Notes: generated from the sequence alone by a model not told the origin. A stretch of DNA of 64,000 nt from Candidatus Rifleibacteriota bacterium (GCA_018818125.1 JAHISQ010000001.1:35127-99126); one strand, 5' to 3'. Counted from the first letter of the stretch, positions 1 through 10,800 are shown. Translations and numbers: made by a program.

Positions 1-205
1 ATAAGCTACATAAATGGGTTTGGTATAGCTTTGGTTGTCAAACATTACCTGCTGAATATCTCTTATACTGACTTAGAAAGAGTTCAGCCTCCAGATCGTC
101 GAATGACTGCAAAATGCGCTTCGGCATTTTTCCCTGAGAGTCGATACTAGAGATGCAGGAACTGGAATACCAGGTTTCTGTGAAACATTATGCGGGAAAA
201 TTACA
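1..205. other. leader region before the lptD-like gene, with a terminator-like hairpin
   Basis: I see no gene here. A hairpin with stem AAAATGC (111-117) and GCATTTT (124-130), loop GCTTCG, is followed by a short T run and looks like a rho-independent terminator for a gene lying left of the window on the + strand. The remaining bases up to the TTG start at 206 would hold the promoter of the next gene, but I could not pick a convincing -35/-10 pair. Confidence 0.45.
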
Positions 206-2251
206 TTGTGCCTTAGCAGCAGACAGATCAGCCGACTCCTGCTTTTTGTCCTGATGATTTCGCTATTTTATGGCGAAAGTTTTTTTGCTGCCGCTTTTGA
301 TGTGCCTTCGATTGATACCCAGAAGTTTCCGATCACTATACATGGTGACTATCTCGAATATCGCACCAAGGCTGAGCAGGTTGTAACCAAGGGTAATGCG
401 TTTATTTCGTATCAGGATATGAAGATAAGCGCCCAGAATATTCAGGCCAACACCAAATCTCAGGATATTTTTGCACAGGGAAATGTGGATTTCTGGAAAG
501 GTTACGACCAGACGAAGGGCGACCTGATGGTTTACAACATGCTTAAGGGTGAGGGTTGGATGCGCGATGCCGTGATTATAAAGAACCGCAACTATTTCAG
601 CGCGTCCGAAGTCTATGTCAGCCCGCTTCACAGCGTTGCCAAAGACGTCATGCAGACTACCTGTGACAATTTTGAGCACCCCCATTATCGCATTACTGCA
701 GATTTAATTGATAGTTATCCGGAAAAATCGATGACCATGGAAAACCTGCGTCTTAAGTGGAAAGGGAAAAGCCTTTATAGTCGCGGCCGAGATTACAGCA
801 AATATACGAAAAGCGAAAAGTTTTTTAACACCAAACAGGGCATGTCGCAGGTTGATGGTATCTACTTTAAGTTTTCGACTGACCTGGAAGTTACCAAAGC
901 TGTTACCGGGCGGTTTAGCGCGGATATCTACGAGCTCCGTGGTAGTGGTTACGGTTTTAATGGAACCTGGAGCGCTGGTGATAGCAGTAACGGCTCGATT
1001 TACATGTATCATCTCGACGAAAGCAAGCGCAATCACAAGAATACTCAGATCAATCTGACTCATAACCATCGGCTTTCAGGCGGTGAGACGGTTAATACCA
1101 GTGTCAATTATTCTGGTGACCAATATACAGGTCAGGCTGAGAACCAGGATTTAACAGTGCAGATGAGCTATCGACCGGTATTCAGTTTTATGAACGTTTC
1201 AGTTACCGGCAACAAGTTTTTTGATCTTGATGGCGATAAATACACACTTGACAGTGGCTACCAGGTTCTTAATCGTTTGCCTGAAGTTAACTTCAGCTTT
1301 CCGGCATACACGACACCTGTAGTGCCTTTAACCGTCAATTTTTCTGGCATGTATGGTGCTTATGAAGAAGGTAATCTCAGCGACAAAAAAAATACTGAGA
1401 AAAAGGATTTCCGTTTCAACTTCACTGTACCTACTGTTCAGGTGCACGATCGCTTTGATCTGACACCCTCATACAATTTTCAAAAGAACTTTTACACAGG
1501 TGGTGTCGAACGCGAAAATGGCTCAACCATGGTGCGTGCTAATCATCGTTTCTCAAAAGTGTCTAACATGGAGTTTAACTATAACGTTTCTACTTCGAAG
1601 GGTAAATCGCCATTTCAGTTTGACTCATTCACCAGCACTGATGTAATCTCGACTCGTCTGCGGTTTGCTGAGAATTCGTGGACCCTGAACCCGATAAATT
1701 TTAACTACAACCGTGTCAGAAGCCGACTTGAACAGGTCTACTGGGATTACTCGCGCCGTTCAGTCGCAGATGCCTATCGCACCTGGGAATTCTTTCTGCG
1801 ACGAGATTATGTGCCAGCTGATGTTTCGTTGTCAAAGATTGATTTGACGCGGCTTGTGCCTGGAAACTTCAACGCCAGATATCGCATGTCTTCAAATCTC
1901 TGGTCATTCGATACAAGTTTGACTTATCCGCACAAATACAAAAAGATCACCAACACTTCGTTTAATTACAGAGCTGTAATCAGGCCTCTATGGCAGATTA
2001 CGACATCAGGTAACTACAATCATCTGACCGAAAAATTCAGCCCGCTTACCATAGGGCTAGTTCGCGACCTGCACTGCTGGGAAGCTCGTGCCGAGTATAA
2101 TCACGAACGTCAGGAATTCTGGCTTGAGTTTTATCTGAAGGCCTACCCCGATGATACTGGTCGTTTCCGCTATGGTATGGAAGACAGCAAGCTCGAAGCT
2201 CGCCTTGCAGCCTATGATCAGATGACTCAACGCTACGAAAGCGGCTACTGA
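206..2251 (+). CDS. lptD: LptD/OstA-like outer-membrane LPS-assembly protein
   Basis: 681 aa, TTG start with GGGA about 9 nt upstream; the nearby ATG at 190 is in another frame and closes at once. A hydrophobic signal peptide (about residues 9-30) precedes an OstA/LptA-like beta-jellyroll segment (about 40-110, with repeats such as GDYLEYRTKAEQ and AQGNVDFW). A long beta-barrel-like C-terminal part rich in alternating aromatic residues follows. The cysteine signature TTCDNFEHPHY near residue 153 and the C-terminal LHCWEA cysteine near residue 624 correspond to the disulfide-forming cysteines of LptD. Known role of the family: inserting lipopolysaccharide into the outer leaflet of the outer membrane. 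It is shorter than proteobacterial LptD (about 780 aa), so the lipid handled may differ. It stands alone, 80 bp before rpiB. Confidence 0.8.
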   Translation: MCLSSRQISRLLLFVLMISLFYGESFFAAAFDVPSIDTQKFPITIHGDYLEYRTKAEQVVTKGNAFISYQDMKISAQNIQANTKSQDIFAQGNVDFWKGYDQTKGDLMVYNMLKGEGWMRDAVIIKNRNYFSASEVYVSPLHSVAKDVMQTTCDNFEHPHYRITADLIDSYPEKSMTMENLRLKWKGKSLYSRGRDYSKYTKSEKFFNTKQGMSQVDGIYFKFSTDLEVTKAVTGRFSADIYELRGSGYGFNGTWSAGDSSNGSIYMYHLDESKRNHKNTQINLTHNHRLSGGETVNTSVNYSGDQYTGQAENQDLTVQMSYRPVFSFMNVSVTGNKFFDLDGDKYTLDSGYQVLNRLPEVNFSFPAYTTPVVPLTVNFSGMYGAYEEGNLSDKKNTEKKDFRFNFTVPTVQVHDRFDLTPSYNFQKNFYTGGVERENGSTMVRANHRFSKVSNMEFNYNVSTSKGKSPFQFDSFTSTDVISTRLRFAENSWTLNPINFNYNRVRSRLEQVYWDYSRRSVADAYRTWEFFLRRDYVPADVSLSKIDLTRLVPGNFNARYRMSSNLWSFDTSLTYPHKYKKITNTSFNYRAVIRPLWQITTSGNYNHLTEKFSPLTIGLVRDLHCWEARAEYNHERQEFWLEFYLKAYPDDTGRFRYGMEDSKLEARLAAYDQMTQRYESGY

Positions 2252-2331
2252 CATTCTACGGTTGAAACTTCAGGTTTACCTGTGTATTATGATACATCCC
2301 GCTTGTCATAAGATACAGGAGACAATGTAGA

Positions 2332-2781
2332 ATGAAGATATATGCAGGGTGTGATCACGGCGGTCTTTTGTTGAAAAAGACGCTGATCAGAAGACTTGTC
2401 GAACTTGGGCATCAGGTCGAAGATCTTGGCACCAATTCAGAAAACTCTTGTGATTATTCCGATTTTGCACATGCGGTTGCCTTAAAAATATTGGCTGATC
2501 CAGGCGCAAAAGGTATTTTAACCTGTGGTTCCGGTATCGGAATTTCGATTGCCGCAAATCGCCACGCCGGAATACGTGCCGCTCTTTGTCATAATTCACT
2601 TGAGGCTACCCTGGCTCGACAACACAACGACGCAAATGTTCTGGTCATGGGCGGGCGTCTGGTTGGCGAAGCTATGGCAGTTGATATCCTCGAAAAATTC
2701 TTTTCGACCAGTTTTGATGGCGGCCGCCACCAGGCTCGTATCGAAAAGATAGAAATAAACCCCGAAAGGCAGGCAAACTGA
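2332..2781 (+). CDS. rpiB: ribose-5-phosphate isomerase B
   Basis: 149 aa, the normal size of RpiB/LacAB-family isomerases. Cytosolic enzyme interconverting ribose 5-phosphate and ribulose 5-phosphate in the pentose phosphate pathway. Visible hallmarks: the N-terminal GCDHGG loop (about residues 6-11), the catalytic cysteine and glycine-rich anion-binding loop in CGSGIGISIAANR (about 64-76), and ARQHNDANVLVMGGR further on. An RBS-like AGGAGA precedes the ATG. Its stop overlaps the start of upp by one base (TGATG at 2779), so the two are translationally coupled. The product chain (ribose 5-phosphate to PRPP to UMP) makes this pairing sensible. Confidence 0.95.
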   Translation: MKIYAGCDHGGLLLKKTLIRRLVELGHQVEDLGTNSENSCDYSDFAHAVALKILADPGAKGILTCGSGIGISIAANRHAGIRAALCHNSLEATLARQHNDANVLVMGGRLVGEAMAVDILEKFFSTSFDGGRHQARIEKIEINPERQAN

Positions 2782-3410
2782 TGGGAACCCTCACAGTTTT
2801 AGATCACCCACTAGTCAAACACAAAATTGCTCTGTTGCGCTCAAAACATACTGATGTGCAACTTTTCCGCCAGCTCATGCAGGAACTTTCGATGATGCTT
2901 GCCTACGAAGCAACCCGTAGCATTCCGGCCGAAAAAACAACTTGCGAAACCCCGTTGATGCAGGCAGAAGCATATATGATCTCTACCGAGAAACTTGCCA
3001 TCATACCAATTCTTCGGGCTGGCCTGGGTATGGTAGATGGTCTGCTTTCTTTTATGCCAATGGCAAAAGTTGGTCATATAGGGCTTTATCGAGATCACGA
3101 AAGCCTTATGCCAGTTCAATATTATTGCAAACTTCCCGAAAACATCTCTGATATGGAAGTTTTTATCGTTGATCCGATGCTGGCTACCGGTGGTTCAGTC
3201 GCTAAAGCGATAGATATCGTAAAAGAGAAGGGTGCAAAACACATTAGATTTTTGTGTGTTGTTTCCTGCCCTGAAGGCGTAGACTGCCTCCAGAAAGCGC
3301 ATCCTGACGTTGATATTTTCACTTGTGTACTTGACGAAAGGCTTAACGAGAAGGGTTATATTCTTCCGGGGCTTGGTGATGCTGGAGACAGGCTTTATGG
3401 AACCAAATAA
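2781..3410 (+). CDS. upp: uracil phosphoribosyltransferase
   Basis: 209 aa, full length. Salvage enzyme forming UMP from uracil and PRPP in the cytosol. The PRPP-binding loop is seen as [12 protein letters not shown] (about residues 127-138), with upstream [12 protein letters not shown] and the C-terminal [13 protein letters not shown] that binds uracil in this family. It starts on the stop of rpiB (one-base overlap), and its last 14 bases overlap the likely start of the downstream deaminase at 3397. A tight pyrimidine-salvage gene pair. Confidence 0.96.
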   Translation: MGTLTVLDHPLVKHKIALLRSKHTDVQLFRQLMQELSMMLAYEATRSIPAEKTTCETPLMQAEAYMISTEKLAIIPILRAGLGMVDGLLSFMPMAKVGHIGLYRDHESLMPVQYYCKLPENISDMEVFIVDPMLATGGSVAKAIDIVKEKGAKHIRFLCVVSCPEGVDCLQKAHPDVDIFTCVLDERLNEKGYILPGLGDAGDRLYGTK

Positions 3411-3888
3411 TATTGCAGCGCCAGATCACATTTCGCAACGTCCCGACTGGGATACCTATTTTCTGCGCATAGCTCAGCTGATAGCGCAGCGATCCACCTG
3501 TCTGCGTCGCCAGGTTGGCGCCGTGATAGTAAGAGAAAACCGACTTCTGGCAACAGGTTATAACGGCGCGCCAAACAATGTACCTCATTGTTTTCAGCTG
3601 CCAACCGGGTGTTTACGTGAATCGCAGAATATTCCTTCAGGTCAGAGACAAGAACTGTGCCGGGGTTTGCACGCTGAACAAAATGCTATATTGCAGGCTG
3701 CAGCTTTCGGTGTATCATTGAAGGGTGGCGATTGTTACTGCACCCACCAGCCCTGTGTAACCTGCGCCAAGATGCTTATTAACGCTGGAATCAAACGCGT
3801 GGTGTTTATGGGTGATTACCCCGACGAGCTTTCTGTCGAAATGCTCAAAGAAGGCAAGATTACGCTAGAAAGGTTAGATATAGGCTGA
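3397..3888 (+). CDS. dCMP (deoxycytidylate) deaminase
   Basis: 163 aa from the ATG at 3397, chosen because GGAGA lies 8 nt upstream. The longer open frame back to 3310 only overlaps upp and has no family similarity. Zinc-dependent cytidine/deoxycytidylate deaminase fold: HAEQNAI supplies the zinc histidine and catalytic glutamate, and CVTCAK supplies the two zinc cysteines. The N-terminal [19 protein letters not shown] and [10 protein letters not shown] are typical of dCMP deaminases (ComEB type), which turn dCMP into dUMP for thymidylate synthesis. It sits between upp and murA, four bases before the murA start, in one apparent operon. Confidence 0.93.
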   Translation: MEPNNIAAPDHISQRPDWDTYFLRIAQLIAQRSTCLRRQVGAVIVRENRLLATGYNGAPNNVPHCFQLPTGCLRESQNIPSGQRQELCRGLHAEQNAILQAAAFGVSLKGGDCYCTHQPCVTCAKMLINAGIKRVVFMGDYPDELSVEMLKEGKITLERLDIG

Positions 3889-3891
3889 TTC

Positions 3892-5169
3892 ATGGCAAAA
3901 ATCATCATCGAAGGCGGCAATAAGTTATCTGGCTCAATCAGTGTAAGCGGCGCTAAAAATGCGGCGCTACCGATTATGGCCGGGGTAATTTTAAGTAGTG
4001 AACCAGTTGAGCTTGCTAATGTTCCGGCGCTTAACGATGTAAACACCATGGATAAAGTGCTTCAGGCTCTAGGTGTTAAAGTCGAGAACGTTGGTAACAG
4101 TGTGTATCGATTTAATGCCTCAGGCCAGCTCGGTGACGAAGCACCTTATGAACTGGTTAAGAGTATGCGCGCCAGTTTTTTTGTAATGGGCCCTCTACTG
4201 GCACGCCTCAAGAAAGCAAGAATACCATTGCCGGGTGGGTGCGCAATTGGTGTGCGCCCGGTAAATATTCACCTCAAGGGATTCGAAGCTTTGGGTGCTA
4301 CCGTTTCTATCGAGGGAGGCTGCGCAGTTGCAGTTGCCGATAAATTGCGTGGCAACAAAATCGTGCTTGATTTTCCATCGGTTGGTGCCACTGAGAATCT
4401 TATGATGGCAGCAACTTTGGCTGAAGGCCGTACTCAGATCGAAAACTCCGCTCAGGAGCCAGAAATTATCGATCTCGCCAACTTTCTCAATACAATTGGT
4501 GCAAAAATAAACGGTGCCGGCAGTCAGACGATAACAATAGAAGGCGTTGATAAGCTCGGTGGCGGCCGTTACAGCGTTATGCCGGACCGTGTCGAAGCTG
4601 GTACTTTTGCCGTAATGGGTGCCATGAACAAAGGCAATGTCAGAGTCGAGAACTGCGACCCCTCCCATTTACACGCATTGATCAACAAACTGTGCGAAAT
4701 GGGTGTGGAAGTCAGTTATGACGAAAATTCGATCAGCGTACATGCCCCGTCGCGACTTAATGCTGTCGAAATCAAGACTTTGCCGTTTCCAGGGTTTGCT
4801 ACCGACCTGCAGGCCCAGCTGATGGCAGCAATGTGCATCGCCAACGGAACTTCTTCGATTACCGAAACTATTTTCGAAAATCGTTTCATGCACGTGTCAG
4901 AACTTGCTCGTATGGGTGCCAGCATAACTATTCATGATCGCACTGCTGTTATTCATGGAGTCGAAATGCTTAAAGGTGCCCCGGTTTCAGCCACTGACCT
5001 GCGCGCTGGTGCTGCCATGGTGCTGGCCGGTCTGGTAGCTGAAGGACGCACCGAAATCAGTCAGGTATTCCATATTGATCGGGGTTATGAGAATCTCGTA
5101 GGCCGTGTGCGCAATCTGGGTGCAAACATAGAAAGAGTCGACGAGCCCGATCCAGCGACCGAAGAATAA
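3892..5169 (+). CDS. murA: UDP-N-acetylglucosamine 1-carboxyvinyltransferase
   Basis: 425 aa, full length. First committed step of peptidoglycan synthesis: transfer of enolpyruvate from PEP to UDP-GlcNAc in the cytosol. Seen: SGAKNAALP near residue 20 (substrate-binding Lys-Asn), the loop LPGGCAIGVRPV with the catalytic cysteine that fosfomycin alkylates (about residues 113-124), GFATDLQAQ with the conserved Asp (about 301), and the C-terminal HIDRGYENL. The cysteine is retained, so natural fosfomycin resistance by Cys-to-Asp change is not indicated. Only three bases separate it from the deaminase gene. Confidence 0.97.
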   Translation: MAKIIIEGGNKLSGSISVSGAKNAALPIMAGVILSSEPVELANVPALNDVNTMDKVLQALGVKVENVGNSVYRFNASGQLGDEAPYELVKSMRASFFVMGPLLARLKKARIPLPGGCAIGVRPVNIHLKGFEALGATVSIEGGCAVAVADKLRGNKIVLDFPSVGATENLMMAATLAEGRTQIENSAQEPEIIDLANFLNTIGAKINGAGSQTITIEGVDKLGGGRYSVMPDRVEAGTFAVMGAMNKGNVRVENCDPSHLHALINKLCEMGVEVSYDENSISVHAPSRLNAVEIKTLPFPGFATDLQAQLMAAMCIANGTSSITETIFENRFMHVSELARMGASITIHDRTAVIHGVEMLKGAPVSATDLRAGAAMVLAGLVAEGRTEISQVFHIDRGYENLVGRVRNLGANIERVDEPDPATEE

Positions 5170-5185
5170 AACAGGAGAGATCAGT

Positions 5186-6907
5186 ATGCCGGGAGCCGAA
5201 AAAAACCGATTTAAGAATTTGATAGATGGTTTGAAAAGTGGCAATAGCGAAGAAAAGCTACTGTCAGTGTCTGCGCTAGGTATTCTGGGCATCAAACAGC
5301 ATGCGGATCATCTCAAAGATCTGTTGTCTTCACCTGATCAGGAGATTGTTGACCAGGTGGTCAAGGCGCTGGGCCGCATAGGCAATCCGACTTCGGTAAA
5401 GCATATTGTTGAGTTTATCGTCACCGACAACGGCAAACTCGCTGAAACGGCTTTTACGGCTCTTAAAAGTTTTGACTTTTTGCCGGCAATCGACGTGGTA
5501 ATCAAGGCATGCAGTAGTGATCAGCCGATAGTTATCCGCCGCCGCCTTCTCGAACTGCTGGCCAGCTATGATGATGTGCGGGTTGCTTCGTTAATGAATG
5601 AGATTCTCGGACAAACTCGTGACCCGGACCTGCTTACCGCCGCGGTTGGATATTTCGTGCGCCACCCCTCTGCCGAACGTCATACATCACTAAAAATGCT
5701 CTCTGGCAGCGACAACTGGTCAATATCGCTGATGGCCAATCTGGCTCTTTCACGTCTCAAAGACGAGGGGGCCAGCGCGCATGTCAGAAGACTGGTTAAA
5801 TCAGCCAACGCTGAAGTGCGCCAGATTATTGCCGAAGCGCTGGTCAGTCAGCCTCTTATCGAAGATCGCAATATATTTCAGGCACTTTTCGAAGACGCCC
5901 GGCCTCGCATAAGGGAAATCGCCGTCGAAGGCCTTGCGCTGTTCGGATCTGATGAGCGCATAAGCATTCTCAGACGCTGCTTGTCTTTAGAATCAGACCA
6001 TAAAATCAAGCTTCTGCTCCTCAAAAAAGCCGAAAAAGAAAAATCGACACTGCTCTACGAAGAGTTTTATAAACTGTTGCAGGTTTCTGATGACCAGATT
6101 CGCAATACCTCAATCAATGCTATTGCAGCTATGGGTGAAAGAATTGCCGATCGAATTATTATTGATTTTGATCGCATGCCTCTGGTTGTGCGCGAGCAGA
6201 TGATTCTGGTGCTTGGTCAGATTGGCGGCGACAAGGTTGTAAAAATATTTAGAGAATGTCTTACTGCTAAAGAGCGCTGGCTGCGCATAAATGCTGTTGA
6301 TGCATGTTCGCGTCTCGGCTCGGCCGAGCTTGATGGCGAGCTGATAAAAATTCTGCAAAACAGTGAAACCGATATATGGGTGCGAGCAACTGCAGTCTCG
6401 GCTCTTAGACGCTCCAAAAACAGTCAGGCCCTGGAAATTATCGCCACTCAGCTCAAACACGACGATGCCAGGGTTCGCGCCAACGCTGTCGAGGCTTTGA
6501 GCGAGCTGAAATGGCCAGATTTGCCCGTTGCCTGCAAAAAGCTGTTGCACGACCGTAACGACCGTGTGCGCGTCAATTCAGCAATTGCACTGTGGAAAAG
6601 CGGCAATCAGGAAGTCTTTGGCGAACTCGAAAAAATGGCGCGCGATCGCAGTCGTTGGGTTAGATCCTCAGCGGTATTTGCTCTCGGGCGCATTCACGAT
6701 CACCAGGTTACTCCGATTTTGCTCAAAATGCTGCATGACTCGGAAGACATCGTTTATCGCAATGCCATCGAGGCACTTGCTGAACAGGGTGATCTCAGAG
6801 CCATGCTGCCACTTCTTAAAGAAACTCGTTCCACCCGACTCTCAGCTGAATTTTATGAACGCAGTCTCCAACGCTTTACTGGAAACATTCACAGCGACCA
6901 GAAATAG
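5186..6907 (+). CDS. HEAT-repeat scaffold protein
   Basis: 573 aa with no signal peptide or membrane segment, so probably cytosolic. Almost the whole chain is built of about 30-residue helical repeats of HEAT/PBS-lyase type. Typical blocks are VVKALGRIGNPTSVKHI near residue 55, AVSALRRSKNSQALEII near 400, AVEALSELKWPDL near 435 and AVFALGRIHDHQVTPIL near 505. Such solenoids act as protein-binding platforms; no catalytic motif is visible and the partner is unknown. It follows murA by 16 bp with an AGGAGA ribosome site, so it likely belongs to the same transcript. Confidence 0.85.
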   Translation: MPGAEKNRFKNLIDGLKSGNSEEKLLSVSALGILGIKQHADHLKDLLSSPDQEIVDQVVKALGRIGNPTSVKHIVEFIVTDNGKLAETAFTALKSFDFLPAIDVVIKACSSDQPIVIRRRLLELLASYDDVRVASLMNEILGQTRDPDLLTAAVGYFVRHPSAERHTSLKMLSGSDNWSISLMANLALSRLKDEGASAHVRRLVKSANAEVRQIIAEALVSQPLIEDRNIFQALFEDARPRIREIAVEGLALFGSDERISILRRCLSLESDHKIKLLLLKKAEKEKSTLLYEEFYKLLQVSDDQIRNTSINAIAAMGERIADRIIIDFDRMPLVVREQMILVLGQIGGDKVVKIFRECLTAKERWLRINAVDACSRLGSAELDGELIKILQNSETDIWVRATAVSALRRSKNSQALEIIATQLKHDDARVRANAVEALSELKWPDLPVACKKLLHDRNDRVRVNSAIALWKSGNQEVFGELEKMARDRSRWVRSSAVFALGRIHDHQVTPILLKMLHDSEDIVYRNAIEALAEQGDLRAMLPLLKETRSTRLSAEFYERSLQRFTGNIHSDQK

Positions 6908-6950
6908 TTAATTTGAGACTGTCGGAATTATATAGACTTCAATAAAATTG

Positions 6951-6996
6951 CCTGTTTTACCGATATATAGACTACATATTAGATCGGTAAAACAGG
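6951..6996 (+). promoter_or_regulatory. long hairpin sequestering the xer ribosome-binding site
   Basis: CCTGTTTTACCGAT (6951-6964) is perfectly complementary to ATCGGTAAAACAGG (6983-6996): a 14-bp stem with an 18-nt loop. The AGGAG that serves the recombinase start at 7004 begins inside the stem (994-998). It may control translation of the recombinase or be a DNA-level binding site; there is no T run, so it is not a classical terminator. Confidence 0.6.
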
Positions 6997-7003
6997 AGCA
7001 AAC

Positions 7004-7897
7004 ATGTCGGCAGATCTGCTTGAGCAGTTTCTGAACTATCTTGCTATCGAAAAAGGTCTTAGACCGCGCTCTCTTGAAGCATACCAGCGCGATCTTCAGG
7101 ACTGGATCGACTTTGCCGAAGCGAGACAACGCGCGATCACCAGCACCTCGATCGACAGCACGCTGAGCCTTTTTTTCGTGCACATGCATGATCTTGGACT
7201 CTCACCACGTTCGATGGCGCGAAAATCCTCGGCTATCAAAGGCTTTTACCGCTTTTTGCTGCGTGAAAACATTATTGCTGCCGATCCTACCGCTTTCCTT
7301 GAACGCCCACGCATCGGTCGACCCCTGCCCAAGGTGTTGAGTTTGCAGGAAGTCGAAAAAATGTTGCAGCAGCCAGATGTTTCAACGCCTTATGGCCAGC
7401 GCGACCGCGCTATTCTCGAAATTTTATACGCTACCGGCATTCGCGAATCAGAGCTTATTGATCTTAAACTCGGCAATCTCAATGCTGCCGCCGAATTTCT
7501 GAACGTAATCGGCAAGGGTGGTCGCGAACGTATTGTGCCAATTGGTCAGTTCGCCATCGCCGCCGTCAACGAATATATAAACAAAGGTCGCAATCAGATG
7601 CTTAAAGACATCAGCGAGCGAACTCTGTTTCTTAACCCCTATGGCAAGGCGATATCACGCATGGGTCTCTGGAAAATCATCAGAAAATACGCTCTGATGG
7701 CCGGAATTAATCGCGACGTATCACCCCATGTATTCAGACATTCCTGCGCGACTCACATGCTTGAAGGTGGTGCTGGTATTGTCGCAGTTCAAGAAATGCT
7801 CGGTCACGTAGATGTCTCTACAACCCAGATATATACACATCTGACCGGCAAGGATCTTAAAAATATTCATCGAAAGGCACATCCGCGCGGCAAATGA
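7004..7897 (+). CDS. xerD: XerC/XerD-family tyrosine recombinase
   Basis: 297 aa, the standard XerC/D length. N-terminal SAM-like core-binding domain (about residues 1-90; EKGLRPRSLEAYQRDL, LSPRSMARKSSAIKGFYRFL), then the catalytic domain with the full set of residues: Arg in ATGIRESELIDL (about 149), Lys in GKGGRERIVP, HxxR in HVFRHSCATHML (about 245-256), His in LGHVDVSTTQ and the nucleophile Tyr in IYTHLT. Family role: resolving chromosome dimers at dif. Whether it is XerC or XerD cannot be told by eye. The ribosome site lies in a 14-bp hairpin, and the stop overlaps the next start (ATGA at 7894). Confidence 0.92.
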   Translation: MSADLLEQFLNYLAIEKGLRPRSLEAYQRDLQDWIDFAEARQRAITSTSIDSTLSLFFVHMHDLGLSPRSMARKSSAIKGFYRFLLRENIIAADPTAFLERPRIGRPLPKVLSLQEVEKMLQQPDVSTPYGQRDRAILEILYATGIRESELIDLKLGNLNAAAEFLNVIGKGGRERIVPIGQFAIAAVNEYINKGRNQMLKDISERTLFLNPYGKAISRMGLWKIIRKYALMAGINRDVSPHVFRHSCATHMLEGGAGIVAVQEMLGHVDVSTTQIYTHLTGKDLKNIHRKAHPRGK

Positions 7898-10800
7898 TTA
7901 AAAATGCAACTAACAGCAGGTACGGGCGCATTGTAACAATGCGCATTCTGCTGTTTGCCATGATATTTCAGCTGTTTGCGCCAATTCAGGTTGCTGCAGT
8001 AATCATCAGCCCTGACGACGTGGTTGTCGACAGTAAGAAAGTTTCTTCCTCTCATTCAGGTACTACTGCATCAGCTACTCTTCCGATCGATGCCAAAAAG
8101 ATTTCGGCTACCCATAAAAAGACGCTGAAATCAGCTAAAATTGGTCCTAATACTGTTGCCGTTGAAACAAAAGCAACAGCAAAAACCGCGCCGGTAACTT
8201 ACCAGATTGTTCTGCCGCAAAAGCTCGCAGTTTCGGCAGATACTGTGGCCGTTAGCGAAACTGCTCTCAGTGCAGATTCTGTTGCTGTCGGCGCCAAACC
8301 AGCCCTGGTTTCCCCTGATGACATAGCAGTTGAAGGCTCTGCTATGCCCACTCAGTTCTCTGAGCCACAGCGCATTAAGACGCCGCCCGCCCAGATCGTT
8401 CAGTATGCCCGCACTTTCTGGGATGAAGCCGATGAGCAGATTACCAAGCGCAATATTAATATTTCCGGTACCAAGACTTTTGAAATGAAGAGAGCTGATG
8501 TCTCTGGCGATATCGGTCATTTTTCGAGTCAAAACTACGACTCTATACCAGGCTTTAAGCTGGATCAGAGTTTGCATCTCGAAGTCAGCGGCAATATTAC
8601 CGAAACAGCGGAAGTTCACGCTGTTCTCGACGACAAAGACGACGAAGATCGCCGCTTTACCGTAAATATTGATGGGCCAGTCTGGAAATTTGTCATGGGT
8701 GACTTTCCGCTGGCGCTTGATGGCACCGAATTTGCGCTTTTCCGCAAGGAAGTGCGTGGAATCATGGCCCAAGGCGCTTTCCACGAACGTTTTCAATCAA
8801 CCTTTCTGTTTTCGCAGTCAAAGGGGCAGGCCCGCCGCGAGCAGTTCAGGGGTGCTGGTCAGCAGCAGGAATTCAGAATGGCGGCCAGCCCGATCGTACA
8901 GAATTCCGAAAAGGTTATGATTGATGGCGTAGTAATCAGCCGTGGTACTGACTACTTCATCGATTACGAAGATGGTGTTATCAAATTTCTTCCACACATG
9001 CTGCCGCTCGAAATGACGCGCTGGGTCGTAGTTGAATATGAGGTTTCTGACAAGGATCTGGCCTTCAGCCGCAATTTGTTTGGCACTCGCCAGGTTTATC
9101 AGCACAACGAAACCAGTCATCTCGGCCTTACCTGGCTGCAGGAAGTTGACAGTTCTACGCCCAAGTCTGGTGCTGATGCCTCTGGAACCGCCACACCCAT
9201 GCAGCATGATGTAATCTCGTTCGATACAAAATGGCAACTAACTCCGTCGGTGTCGATGAATGCCGAAACCGCAATGTCGCAACTTGACCCGAACCGTAAC
9301 TCAGAAGCCACTGCTCAGGATAAAGCGCTGACCGGTCACGCGACCAGATTTGGTGTGACCGGAAAAACCGCACGCAGCGAAGGTGATGTTACCTATCGTC
9401 GCATTGACAACAAATTCAAGGTGGTCGGTCGTGAAGGCGGTGTGCTGGAACTAGGTGAGCGCGGGCTGGTCAACGATATCATGAGCGGTCGTGCTCGCCT
9501 AAGTTATAAATTTACCGGGACTTTAACCGGATTTGCCGATGCCGAGAAGTCAGAAACCAATCTTGATAACGATTTGGCACTACAGGCTGTCGATTTTAAA
9601 GACTATAACACTGGTTTTGTCTGGTTACCAAAAGCCGAAAATCGCTTTGAAGTGCGCGCTGGCAGGCAACAAGACCAGGAAACTGGCCCGACTCGTAGTG
9701 CTGATATGGTCAGAGATACCTCCACTGCAGTCTGGGATCGCAAATTTGGCAAACTTATTACGCAAAGCAAGCTCAATAAAACCGGATATACAGATGCGCT
9801 CAATCTTGCTTCTGATTCAGAAGTAATCGAAATGGGCTTTACCATGGGTGCTAAGGCTGACGAAACTTTTGCCTGGAACACCGGGATTTCTCGAGTGACC
9901 GTAGATGATGGCCTGGTTGAAAACAATTTCCGTTCGGAAACCCGCAACTACAACCTTGATCTCAGCTACGAACCAAACCGGGAGCTCAGCGCTCGCGGCC
10001 TGTTTCAGTGGCGCAGCGAAGACGATTATCTTGCAAATTCGCGGGCCAATACTGAAATTGCAGACTCTCAGATCCGCTATGAGCCAAACCGCGACCTGCG
10101 AACACAGCTTAAGTATAAGATCGAAAATACTTCAAAAGTTCTCAGAGATCCGTCGCTTGACCCACAAAAATATATTCTCCCGCCCAGTTTGCCAAACTCC
10201 GAGCAGGATAAGCTCGATATCGTCGGGACGTTCGAAAACCCGGTGCAAAAGACAACTGCGAACTTTATCACTGATTACCGCATCAATCGCTATCTGCAAG
10301 CCTATTTTGACTGGCGCCGCCGCGATCTTCTCGATCAGGCAACTGATGTCAAGGTTTCGAGTAATGATCGGCGCACCTGGGAACTACGCTACACACCTTT
10401 CGAAAAAATGATGCTCACTACCGAGTATGAGGAAGGCTTCAATCGCAATCACGAGCCACAAACCGAACTGCGCGATAGTATCAAGTCGATTCAGCTGCGC
10501 CATGAGTTTTCTGAAGGCTACATTCTCGATGCCACCTACGAAGAAAAAGACGAAAACGATGTATATATAGACACCAACGACATCTTTACCAAGACTAAGA
10601 TACTTGGAGTGCAGCGCGTTTTCAGCCAGTCGGCTACGATGGAACTGGCTTTGCAGCAAAACAACATCAGTTCTTTTCAACCCTCTACCGAGTTCGAAAA
10701 GCGCCTTGCCGTCGTTCTTACGCCATTTTCACGCAATCAGCGCTACCGCTTTTTTGTCAACCACAAGGATATAAGTGCCAGTCAGAGCGGTACTAAATAC

